DNA of 64,000 nt from Ilex aquifolium (Eukaryota; Streptophyta; Magnoliopsida; Aquifoliales; Aquifoliaceae), in contig OX637406.1 of assembly GCA_951799425.1 (NCBI GenBank), positions 27,274,390 through 27,338,389 of the forward strand, given 5' to 3'. Below are positions 54,248-64,000 of this stretch, in pieces. Under the pieces are notes generated by a model. That model searched no databases. It worked only from the letters and a program-made list of their open reading frames with translations, and had not been told where the DNA came from. The translations under genes were made by a program, and so were the position numbers. The number at the start of each line of letters is the position of its first letter. Position 1 is the first letter of the stretch.

Positions 54248-56868
54248 GTATGTAATGACTGACATTTACTTTTAGTTTGCAGTAGTTTTCATATGTTTGC
54301 AAATTTGGTGCATCTTTTTTAGTTGGAATCATATTATTATTCGTTGTTTGTTGTTCTGCTCAAGTACTTGGGTTTTCCAGATGCAAATTTCCTTTCTTTT
54401 CTTGGTTGACTTTATTAAACTGTATCATTAGCTCTGAATTATGAGTGAAAGCATATTCTTTTATATAAAAATATCAGTGATTTTCTTACCACCCAAATGA
54501 TTCAGACCTTTTTTATGCTCAAAATATGTTTGGGCTGGTTTATCCATGGCTTTAATATGAGCCAATTTTCTGTGCTGTTTTCCAAGAAAAATGTGTGTTC
54601 AAAACTCTGTGATGTCATAATAGTTATGAATGCACCATAACAATTACCTATTTTGACCCCAGTTCAGCTGTTTACATGTATTTAGCGTTATACGTGCGTG
54701 GTATTCTATTCCATCTCATAGGTTTTTAGCCCTAATTTAAAGTTCCTAGTCTCTGGATCTTCAGCTGCAATGGCAGCATATGTTTCACTTTCTTTGAACA
54801 ATTCCATTGAAAGAAGTACTTGAATTGTTGACTCTAAATTTGTGGACCTCATGGCTCCTTTTAATTCATTAGGCGTCAATGCCTCTCACATAAAAAACCC
54901 CATAATGTAACTATTAACTTCACTCTTTCCCAAAAAAGTTCTTCAGATTCAGATTTTCCTTCAATTATTCTTTCTTTACTTCCAAATAATCCAAAGATGG
55001 CCATAACCACAGAATTGCAAAGTATGCAAGCTTCTTACTCCCCCAAAAACTTGGAAACACAACCACGTGGAATCATCCAGTCCAACCTCACCTCGCTAAA
55101 TAATATGTCACAACCACAACTCAACAGAACAATGAGGAGAGTTATGGTCAATATTTTGATCAAAATTCCTACACATAACACATCAATTAGGTGAAGGCCT
55201 TTTTTTTTTCCAATCGAATCATAGGTATTATCTCCCATTAGTCACAGTTAGGGATGGATGGCTATTGTAACCTGAAATTCGTCTGTAAAGGTTTGAACTT
55301 TGTGGGTACTTAATTTTTACTGCCACTACTACAACCATCTCCATTGTCATCGTCAACTACTGCCATCGTTGCTGCTATTGTCACCATCGCCCTTAGCCCC
55401 ATCAACTGTTTCATGTTATGTTAAGACGTACAGACCTGCTGTTACAAAAACTAAAGTCTTGTTTGATTTACACATCATCCGTCAATTTGTTGATGAGGGG
55501 CAAAGCAGGGTGCAAATTTTTGTAAAGAATTAATGTACTTGGAATCACAAACTTGCTTTGGATATGTTTTCATCCTGGGACACTGGGTTAAGGATGAGTC
55601 CCCTTTCCACTTGGGTGAATTTGTGGGTTCAAAGTAAGAGGATGTGATGATTAGCCTATTGTGTGGTCCATGACTATTATAAGCTTTTGATTTCATCTTA
55701 TCTGACTATGGAGGTTGGCCGTAACTCCACAAGTAGGCCGGGGTTGGAAGGCAACAAATGCCTTAATTTAACAATAACAAGTTGCCTATGGCCATTCATA
55801 GACGTTGGATTGCAGTAGTTCAATCCAAGTTTCCTTTGGTTTGGCTATGGAGGATAGAACCTGTAACACCAGTTTTATCCCATTCAAACATAACGGATCA
55901 AGCCACATTCAACATTTGGAAACTTTGCTGAAGCATTAGCTAAGTTGGCCTCAACTTGGGTTGAGCTTTACATAGCAATTTGGAGGCCTCTATAAAAAGA
56001 GAGGGGCTTGAGCTTTACATAGCAATTTTGAGAGGAGAGAGAGATAGAGAGAGAGAGAGAGAGGGGTGGGGGGGTGGGGAGTTGATGGTGGTGATGACGA
56101 TGGAGGCGGTGGTGGTTGTGATCTAAATACAAATAGGGACACAAGACACAAATATAACGACGTGGACATGCTGCTACAAAATTTCAAGACAACAACTGAT
56201 ATGTGCATGCCGGGGACATTCTACAAATTATTATGTTCTACATGTTATTTAATCTATTACTTTATAGAGGTATAACTATACAATTATACAACGTAAAGCA
56301 ATCAACAATCTGTGACAAGTAAATGTGATGCCTGGTCCATTAGTGTCAAATTTTATACCAATGGTTCATGGTGTTTCGTAATCAACAGTTTTCTTCAGAG
56401 ACAAAGTGTTGCATGCATAAACTATATAGATTGTGTTTGGCACAGCTTCTCAATATGAAAGTTCATTTCTGGAATGGACTTTATAAAATGGATTTTTTGA
56501 GATGCGCTTTCACAAAATATCAAATGTTTGGTGATCTTTTGGTTTAGAAGTGCTTTGAACAAAAAAGTACGTCTTCATTTATGAAAGTTTGTTTGGTGAC
56601 AACACATTAGAAGTGTAAAATAACACTTAATTATTGTTTTGGTTCAAAAATAAACAAATCTAATTCATTTTTAGGGAATAATTCAATAAATATATAAATT
56701 TTAAAACCTAATAACAAAGTTAACATACTCAATCAAAATAGTTGAAAATTATTAATTGATGTCATATCCATACTTCAAAGGATTCACCAATAGCAGATCT
56801 CAAGCTATCACTTCACGTTGTCCAAGAAGTTCTACAAAATGTGTAGGGCTCCTAACCACCATCAATGG

Positions 56869-56921
<53 letters not shown>

Positions 56922-57984
56922 GTCATTAGGTGAGTTGAAGTTCTACAAACCTTTCTTCTCCGGTGGATCAACCGTCTCAATTTATATAACCTATTTTTTC
57001 TGCATCGTTCTTGTTTTGTTCACTCAAAAATCAGTGATGCAGATGGAATAATTAGTTCTCATTCTTTCCTTGGTTGTGGCAAAAGTAACAACGAAACTTC
57101 ATTGTTGTAGATAGCGAATCTAACCATGACGCAGACGTAGAGGTGGTGTGTAGTTTGGTGGAGGAAGAATTATGGTAAAACTCGAAGAAGAGGGTAGAGA
57201 TTCAAGAGGATGTGTGTTAGTAATATTGTTGGGTAACACAGGTATTGCAATGTAAAAATGAGGGTAATACGGGGATTGACTTTAATTATTTAAATGATCA
57301 CAACTGACTTCACAGGAAGTCGAGAAGCCCGGCTTTGAAAAGCTATCTATCCTAGCTTTTACAAATGGGCGATTCAAGAATGGGCTTTTTGTCCAGAAGT
57401 GGAAAATCATGGTTTCGCCGAACCGTGGAGATTTTTTTAAATAGACTTCTTCGGCTCAAAGTCCATTTGTGAGGTGCGCCAGAGACAGTGGTAGTAATTA
57501 CTCTTATCTTCTGAAGTTATCTTCTTTAGTAAAACGTGTATGCATTTTTTGCTCTTATTAGGAAATTTCAAGTTAAAATTTAACATGATTAGTTTGCATA
57601 ATAATGCATACCTTTATCATATGAGAGTCATTTTTTAAAATTTTCAAATTGTGTTCACTACATGTCAGCTCAATACTTATTCTTTGTCGTAGACACAACT
57701 TAAAGAAGTGTTAGGCATGCCACCAAAGGAGTTCCGGACACATGTTCAAATTAAGGTTTTTCGTCTAATTATGGACACGACTAAAATATTATTGGACAAA
57801 AGTCCGAGAGTGTCCGAGAAGTGTTGGTGTCCGACACATATATATCACTTTCTAGAAGAGTTTGTGATTCTTAGGTGGTGATGGTTTGACATTTGTTTTT
57901 GTCTAACATGTGGTTTAACGGTTTTAACCCAATCCATCGTAACCTCTTTATTTGGTGGGCACATTCAACACATTCTGGACCTAG
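54248..57984 (+). other. eIF3i intron 5, first part
   Basis: No coding region recognised. It contains a GA-rich run (56033-56065) and a (TC)24 microsatellite (56872-56919). The interval 56420-57485 looks repeat-like, but no ends with a TSD were found. Confidence 0.5.
56872..56919 (+). repeat. (TC)24 microsatellite
   Basis: It is an uninterrupted 48-bp TC run and a likely length-polymorphic marker. Confidence 0.97.
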
Positions 57985-58434
57985 TCACATCTTGCCCATT
58001 GCTGTCCATTTGTCATTGGCAGCAATAGTCTGTCCAAAAATCCGCATCATGATCATCAAAGAGATTTTGAAATTCAATGAGGATGGATCAATCAACAAAT
58101 GAAAGAAGATTTGCAAGATCCTTAAAAAATATGGAATCCACAATCCTTTGTGAAGATCCGAGCAATTCAAAGGCACCAAGTCTAACAAAGACATCAAAGA
58201 AGAGAGGTCCACCTTCTTACCATTCAAATTCCTTAGAAAAATAAAAATTCCGTACCATTTGAGTAGATAAAGAACGGGCCCTACTAGCCGTGGAATTGTA
58301 ATGGGACTGCAACAAATGATAAAGCCAAGGAAACAAAAATGCAAAGAAAGACTCAGTACTCCAATATCATCCCAAAATTGTTTTTCCCTTTTTCCAAAAC
58401 CAAGGACATCGAAAGCACTCATATCCATCAGCAT
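57985..58434 (-). pseudogene. L1 fragment, minus strand
   Basis: A 149-codon open minus frame with FWDDIGVLSLSLHF, WYGIFIFLRNLNGKKVDLSS and LMSLLDLVPLNC matches the post-RT region of plant L1 elements (compare 61580-61730, FGFRRNLNDMESLELVSLLS). Both ends are truncated. Confidence 0.7.
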
Positions 58435-58723
58435 AGAGTTCTATGCTGGGGTACAAGATCATAGATACTTACTGTTGAGGTTGCAAACTAGCCCACCGTT
58501 GGTTTGCAACCTAGATTGCTCAGTCCTCCAGACCCCAAATTGGGGTTACTCTCTGGCAGTTTATTTCTTTATTTTGTTAGTCGATATGCTATTTTTCAAT
58601 TATGGTTGACTTTGAAACTTTTATCTGAATTTCAAAATAAATGTCAATAGACTATGTATGCATATATCTATAGTTAGATATTGTTTCATTTAATAGCAAA
58701 AGCTATCACATTTGTACAGTAAA

Positions 58724-58980
58724 CAATGATCAAAATATCGTTTCGAAATAGTCGAAACATCTGAAACGTTTCCGTTTCCAAGGAGACCGAAACGAATCAG
58801 TGATGAAAATCGAAATTCTAATACTTCAAGGTGTTCCATAATGTTTCGAAATATTTTGTTATATTTTAATGCATTTGCACAATTATTTCGGAATATTTTA
58901 ATGTATTTTAAGATTTTTTGATATATTTCGACCAATATTTTGAAAAAATAATTCTTAAATTTTTATTATTTTTCATTATA
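58724..58980. repeat. Remnant related to the hAT terminal sequences
   Basis: CAATGATCAAAATATCGTTT with repeated GTTTCG/CGAAAC pairs resembles the hAT ends at 43950-44103 and 50329. No TSD or opposite end was found. Confidence 0.4.
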
Positions 58981-61030
58981 ATAATTCTTGACAGTAAATA
59001 TAACTTGTCTGTGTATTAGAGATATATAAATATAAATAATTTAATTTAATAGCAGAAGCAATTTGAATACATGCTTCAAAGCAAATTGCGACCCAAAACA
59101 ACCACTTGCTAAGTCTAACCCCATCATACAATGTAGTCGAAAAGTATTGTTTTGCATATCTATATCTATTTATGTATCAAACCGAGCCATGTACAAGTAC
59201 CATTGCTCACACACATTGAATTGAAGGCCATGTTTACTCTACAAAATTGAATGCCCCAAAATGTCCTATTCTAGGAAAGTTTTTTCCGACCTCTTTTCTA
59301 CTACTACTAGTTTCCTTTTAACCAGATTCCCCACTTCCAAATTCCAATCCTCCCTTTACTCTAGATCTGCATGCTACCTTTCAGCCTATGAAGTACTGAT
59401 ACTTTGTTTAGGGCGAAGTATCTATATCAGATACCATATAGGAAACAATACTCATTAGATCATAGTTATTAAACCCAGTCTTGACATTAACCTACAATCC
59501 ACAAACCCATTCAGTTCGACCATTCAATAAAAACAATTAATAATAATAATTACTATGCTAAGTAATTATAGTAGATATTAAAATAACAGGCTTTATGTGT
59601 ATTAAATCAAATAAAAACGTAAAAATATCAAACATGTCCACAATCCATCCAGTTTTCAAGATATATTATTAAGTGGAGAAAGTAAATACCTTTAACAAAA
59701 TTCAAGGCTCCAATTATCCATCAATCCAAGTCAACTCCATGAGATTTTTTCTTAAGTTTCTCATTTTCTTAAAAGCTTAAGAAATCATTAAAATAATGGC
59801 CTGTAAGCTGAACTCAAATTGAGGGACTATTTTAATGAGATGGTTACATACATTATGAAATAAAATCACTTTTCAGAAGTTGAACTCAAATTTGAATGAT
59901 GTTAAATTAAAATAAAAGCATTAGCTGGGGATAGATGAAAGAGAAGAAACCTCAAGTGTTAAGAATATATAAGAAAACTAAAAAGAATATTATTGTAAAT
60001 GAGGTGAGATAAATAGGCATATATTGGGTGTCTTGAAAAATACCATTGAGACCTTGAGTCTTCAAAGTATACTCAAGAAACTAAAAACAATCTTGCTGTC
60101 AATGAGGTTAGATAGATTACAGAGGCGATGAAGCCATGGGAGGGAGGAAAGATATTACCTGGTGGCTTGCTGTGACTTCGAGTGAGAGAACTGAAGGGAG
60201 ATTTCTAATAGTTCGTGTCAATCACAGAGATGGTGAGAATGAGGATGAGAGTGAACACAAAGACACTATGGTGGGTTTGCAAAAAAGGTAGAGGAGGTGA
60301 GAGTGACAGTACAAAACGAATGTCTTGTATCTAATTTACAGATTAAGGCTAGAATGTTTTAATTTATACAACATGACTAACCCACCCAATTTTAGAAAAG
60401 TCGTCCGAATCAAATGGGTGTAGTTAAACTCGTCTAGTTCACATGGGTTCTACCGGTTTTTTGCTCTAAAAGTCAGACAAACAAGACGAATGAGAGACGA
60501 AAGAGGAATCCAGAGGGGGGGGGGGGGAAGAGAGAGAGAGTGGTCTGTAATTCGTATATGGTCTGCGAAGATTGTGAGTGTGCAATCGACGATCTAGGGT
60601 TGCTCCAATCGACTATCAAATTGATTTGCGATCTAGGGTTGCTAGCTTTGATCTGCGATGTGTCTCTGATGCAAATAAGAAGAAAAAGAGGAAGAGGGTG
60701 ATTCTTCGTTGATTTATAGGCCTGTGATATTAATTTTTCACTTCATTGTTCTTAATTTATAGTTGGTGGGTCTTCTATTTCATCTCTTTTTTTTTTTTTT
60801 TTTTGCACTTGCTCTGTTGTCTGGTGTGTGGGTCAACGATTTTGTGAGAATTGGTTCAACTTAGATGCGAATCGACCGATTTGAACGAGAAGGTACCGAG
60901 TTATACCGAGTTGTACCGATTTGGAGCCGATACCAGTTAGAATTGGTTTTTTTTTCATATCGTATCTCGGTATCGCATTGGTCATAGCCGAGGCAGTATT
61001 CGACCAATACCTTGAATTATGGTGGTAATC
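58981..61030. other. Intron 5 spacer
   Basis: A/T-rich with a G-run (60516-60528) and a T-run (60787-60804). No coding motif was recognised. Confidence 0.5.
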
Positions 61031-62071
61031 CTTTGTCTACAGGGAGATAAGTAAGTGATTGGATGGATGGAAGAAAGCCTTTATTTTTAGGGAATAGACT
61101 TACTTTAGTTCAATCGGTTTTGGCTAGTATTCCTATATATTTTTTCTCTCTCTTTAAACTGCCAGGTGTGGTAGTTAACAAAATCAAAGGAATGATGAGA
61201 GATTTCTTATGAGAGGGTAGTGGAGAAGGTAGAAGGGATCATTTGGTTAGTTGTGATGTGGTTTCGGGAACTAGAGTTAGAGGAGTATTAGCATTGAGAA
61301 ATTTGAAAGCTAGAAATGTAGCATTAGTTGGGAAATGGATGTGTAGGTTTTTGTTGGAGCAAAGTTCTTTGTGGTATTTGATTATTAAAAGATTGTTGAA
61401 AGGGGTAGTTTTTGAAACCTATGAAAATTCATTTACCAAGGTTTGTCTTTTTTTTCTTAAAGGGTTAAATTTCAAGTGGGTAATGGGGAGAGAGTGAGAG
61501 AGGATGTGTGGATTGGGCAAGTCTCTTTGGATGATTTGTTTCCTCGGCTTTATAGCCTTTATTGTCATCAACATTCTCGCAGTGTCAATGATTAAGTCTT
61601 ATTCTTTCCTTGTGTCTTGGGATTTCGGGTTTCGTAGAAATCTCAATGATATGGAATCGTTGGAGTTGGTTTCTCTTCTTTCTTTGCTTGATAATGTTTC
61701 TTTAAATCAAGGGACAAGTGATAAGAGAAGTTAGGTCATTGACTCAACGGGGTGGTTTTCATGTAAATCTTACTTTGATTATTTGATTAATGATTCGACT
61801 TCTCAAATTTTTTTATCCATCATTGAAGATTTAGAAGGCTAATGTACTTTTGAAGGTGCAAGTATGTGCTTGGGTAATTGCCCATGGAAAAATAAATACA
61901 AATGATATGATCCAAAGAAGACGTCCATATCTTTCTCTTTGTCCTCAACGGTGCATTATGTGCAAAATGGATTGTGAGAATGTTAGCCATTTATTTTTGC
62001 ATTATCTGATTGCATTGAAATTATAGAATAGGTTGTTTGAGTTGGCTGGGATTGACAGTTTAGAGTCTTTT
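61031..62071 (+). mobile_element. L1-type LINE fragment
   Basis: [20 protein letters not shown], then GSGEGRRDHLVSCDVV, then VLALRNLKARNVALVGKWMC, then DFGFRRNLNDMESLELVSLL and a zf-RVT-like part (HYVQNGL) run in normal L1 order across frame breaks. The fragment is cut at 62071 by the copia LTR. Confidence 0.82.
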
Positions 62072-62345
62072 TGAAAAAGTCTGCCTTTCTTCATTGACAA
62101 TCTCCCATTATATAGACGATTTACAAGCTATCTTTGGAAAGAAATACAAGCTGATCTTCAGCCCCTACCATATATACATCTATCTAAATATACCATACAA
62201 CTAGTATATCCTAATTAAGGAAGGAATAAATCTATATAATCCTAACTGTCAAAGCTGTAAATCTGCTGGTATTAAATGTGTAGATATTAGCTGTAAATCT
62301 ACTGTCAATCGGTTGGCTTTAATTGTGTAGATATTTCCTTTGACA
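62072..62345 (-). repeat. 3' LTR of the copia element, about 274 bp
   Basis: The minus strand starts TGTCAAAGGAAATATC directly after TTTGAGGGGGGA and ends GCAGACTTTTTCA. The right TSD cannot be checked because the 5' LTR is outside the window. Confidence 0.75.
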
Positions 62346-62352
62346 TCCCCCC

Positions 62353-64000
62353 TCAAATTGATGCTGGTAAATCGACAAGCATCAATTTGCCAACGAGAAA
62401 ATGATGGCGCTGACGCGGCATGGATTTCGTGAAGATATCGGCAATCTGCAAAGTAGTGGAGATATGTGGAAGAGTGATGACCTGATGATCATAGGCTGCC
62501 CTGATTGAGTGACAGTCAACCTCGATGTGCTTGGTGCGTTCGTGATAGACGGGGTTGGCGGTAATTTGGATGGCACTAGTGTTGTCAGCATGGAGTGGTG
62601 TAGGATGATCGGGATGGAAACCGAGCTCTGTGAGGAGACCACGCAGCCAAATGATCTCGGAGCATGCAGCAGACATGGCTCGGTACTTGGCCTCAGTAGA
62701 TGATTTGGAGACGTGGTCCTGCTTCTTGCATTTCCAAGAGATAAGGGCATCACCAATAAACATACACCAGCCGGTAGTAGATTTCCTGGTGTCTAGGCAA
62801 CCGGCCCGGTCAGCGTCACTATAGGCTTGTAGCTGAGGTGAAGAACCGGTAGGAAAGAATAATCCACGATTAGGTGTCCCAAGAACATAGCGAATGATGC
62901 GACGAACTGCAGAGAGATGGAGATGCCTCGGTGCTTGCATGAATTTGCTGACAGTATGAACAACATAAGAGATGTTCGGTCGGGTAATGGTTAGATAGAT
63001 AAGACTACCAACCAACTTCCGATAGAGAGTAGGATCTTCAAGAAGCTCCCCTTCGTCACGACGATATTTCACATTAAGTTCCATGGGGGTGTCAACCGAA
63101 GTAGCGTCGATGAGACCAGCTAACTGAACCAGATCCTGACTATACTTGTGCTGATGCAAGAAGAGACCGTGAGACTGATGATGCACCTCTAAACCCAAGA
63201 AATAGGTGAGCTTGCCAAGGCCTTTCATGTGGAATGTAGAATGCAACAAAGTCTGAACCGCAGAGATTCCCTCCAAGTCAGAGCCAGTGATGACGATATC
63301 GTCCACATAAACAAGGAGGACAACGATACCTGTGGATGTCCTTTGTAAAAAAAGGGAGGAGTCATACTGACTTTGGGTGAAAGAAAAACCTAGCAAAGTG
63401 GATTGAAACTTCTCAAACCATACTCGTGGTGCCTGCTTCAAACCATACAAAGAACGTTTCAGTTTGCAAACATCAGTAGATGAGGAAGTGGGCATACCAG
63501 ATGGAAGTTTCAAGTAAACGTCTTCCTTGAGATCACCGTGGAGGAATGCGTTCTTGACATCCATTTGACGTAAGGGCCAGGATTGGGATGCAGCAAGGGC
63601 GAGTATAGTTCGGACAGTGGTCATTTTGGCGACTGGTGCGAAGGTCTCATCATAGTCGAGACCATATTCTTGTTTGTTGCCGAGTGCCACTAATCGAGCC
63701 TTGTAACGGTCTATGGACCCATCAGAACGAAGCTTGATAGAAAACACGAACTTACTGCCAAGGGGTTTCACGGAGGAGGGAAATGGAACAACATCCCAGG
63801 TTTGGTTTTCTTCAAGTGCGAGAAGTTCGTTTTCAATAGCTTTCCGCCAACACTCATGCTCCATTGCCTGTTTATAAGACGAAGGAAGAGAAATAGAAGA
63901 CAAGGTGGCTGTGAAGGATGAAGGAGAAGAGAAACCAAACCTATCTGGGGGTCTACGAACCCGAGTACTGTGTCTGAGAGAAGGAGGTGCAGGTGCTGAA
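62353..64000 (-). CDS. Copia polyprotein, RT-RNase H part, open frame, 5' end outside window
   Basis: A single open frame runs from the right edge to TGA at 62353 (about 549 codons). It starts with the linker STRVRRPPDRFGFSSPSS, then the RT (WRKAIENELLALEENQTWDV, MDVKNAFLHGDLKEDVYLKL, intact active site LLVYVDDIVITGS), then RNase H (LQAYSDADRAGCLDTRKSTT, then SSTEAKYRAMSAACSEIIWL, then HADNTSAI, then HIEVDCHSIR, ending IADIFTKSMPRQRH). The first ATG-like start is not real because the frame is already open upstream. With no stop in about 1.65 kb and YVDD kept, this is the youngest-looking element here. The clade was not assigned. Confidence 0.93.
   Translation of the reverse strand, partial: SAPAPPSLRHSTRVRRPPDRFGFSSPSSFTATLSSISLPSSYKQAMEHECWRKAIENELLALEENQTWDVVPFPSSVKPLGSKFVFSIKLRSDGSIDRYKARLVALGNKQEYGLDYDETFAPVAKMTTVRTILALAASQSWPLRQMDVKNAFLHGDLKEDVYLKLPSGMPTSSSTDVCKLKRSLYGLKQAPRVWFEKFQSTLLGFSFTQSQYDSSLFLQRTSTGIVVLLVYVDDIVITGSDLEGISAVQTLLHSTFHMKGLGKLTYFLGLEVHHQSHGLFLHQHKYSQDLVQLAGLIDATSVDTPMELNVKYRRDEGELLEDPTLYRKLVGSLIYLTITRPNISYVVHTVSKFMQAPRHLHLSAVRRIIRYVLGTPNRGLFFPTGSSPQLQAYSDADRAGCLDTRKSTTGWCMFIGDALISWKCKKQDHVSKSSTEAKYRAMSAACSEIIWLRGLLTELGFHPDHPTPLHADNTSAIQITANPVYHERTKHIEVDCHSIRAAYDHQVITLPHISTTLQIADIFTKSMPRQRHHFLVGKLMLVDLPASI

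Larger units (their letters stand above)
62072..64000 (-). mobile_element. Ty1/copia retrotransposon, 3' part, minus strand
   Basis: Minus-strand order is pol (64000 to 62353), polypurine tract (62346-62357), then 3' LTR (62345 to 62072). It is inserted in the L1 fragment and its 5' part lies beyond the window. Confidence 0.88.

Noticed and set aside
58724..58980. A third hAT copy with defined ends
   Set aside because: Terminal similarity is visible but no matching 8-bp TSD or right end was found, so it is listed only as a remnant.

Overview
This is nuclear DNA of a flowering plant, most likely a eudicot. The evidence is a spliced gene for translation initiation factor eIF3 subunit I, plant-type retrotransposons (a chromodomain gypsy element with a TGGTATCAGAGC primer-binding site, a copia element, L1 and RTE LINEs, a tRNA-derived SINE), a FAR1-type Mutator-like element (MULE), hAT elements, and A/T-rich spacer. 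I cannot name the species.

Positions 1-36600 are a stack of nested transposable elements with no host gene. Most insertion boundaries can be fixed from exact target-site duplications (TSDs). In several cases, deleting the insertion rejoins an open reading frame. A decayed gypsy-type gag-like ORF (1-437) is interrupted by solo LTR C (438-3289), continues at 3290-3332, is interrupted by a 10.9-kb MULE (3333-14261), and resumes at 14272. Inside the MULE, a GRF zinc-finger ORF is split by solo LTR A (5112-10505, minus strand), which itself contains solo LTR B (6971-9475, plus strand). The MULE also carries a PPR gene fragment and a broken FAR1-type transposase. Next come a fragment of a B-like LTR (14869-15567), a complete but dead Tekay-type chromovirus (15568-25492), unassigned LTR-like DNA, a plant-transposon ORF split by a second solo LTR B (28448-30824), a SINE (31754-31964), a truncated second LTR A (ending at 33522), a possible Helitron 3' end near 33938, and a 528-bp hAT-type miniature element (36081-36608).

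From 37405 to beyond the right edge lies the one clear host gene, the plus-strand eIF3i gene. Five coding exons are visible (37405-37588, 38265-38480, 53564-53691, 53930-54049, 54158-54247). They give 246 of roughly 328 residues with every reading-frame junction intact. Intron 1 begins with GC instead of GT. Intron 2 is 15,083 bp and contains an L1 LINE split by a 5.1-kb hAT element, more L1 and RTE LINEs, a 561-bp deletion derivative of the same hAT, and a foldback structure. Intron 5 runs off the window (over 9.7 kb) and carries L1 fragments and a copia element with an open pol frame.

The most unusual signal is shared by unrelated LTR or leader sequences. Several carry clusters of short palindromes, each with a different sequence, at recurring spacings of 22/30 or 18/34 bp (sum 52 bp). 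A second shared signal is a conserved block resembling a 3' splice site (CTCACCC...ATTTCAG) in the LTRs of three families.
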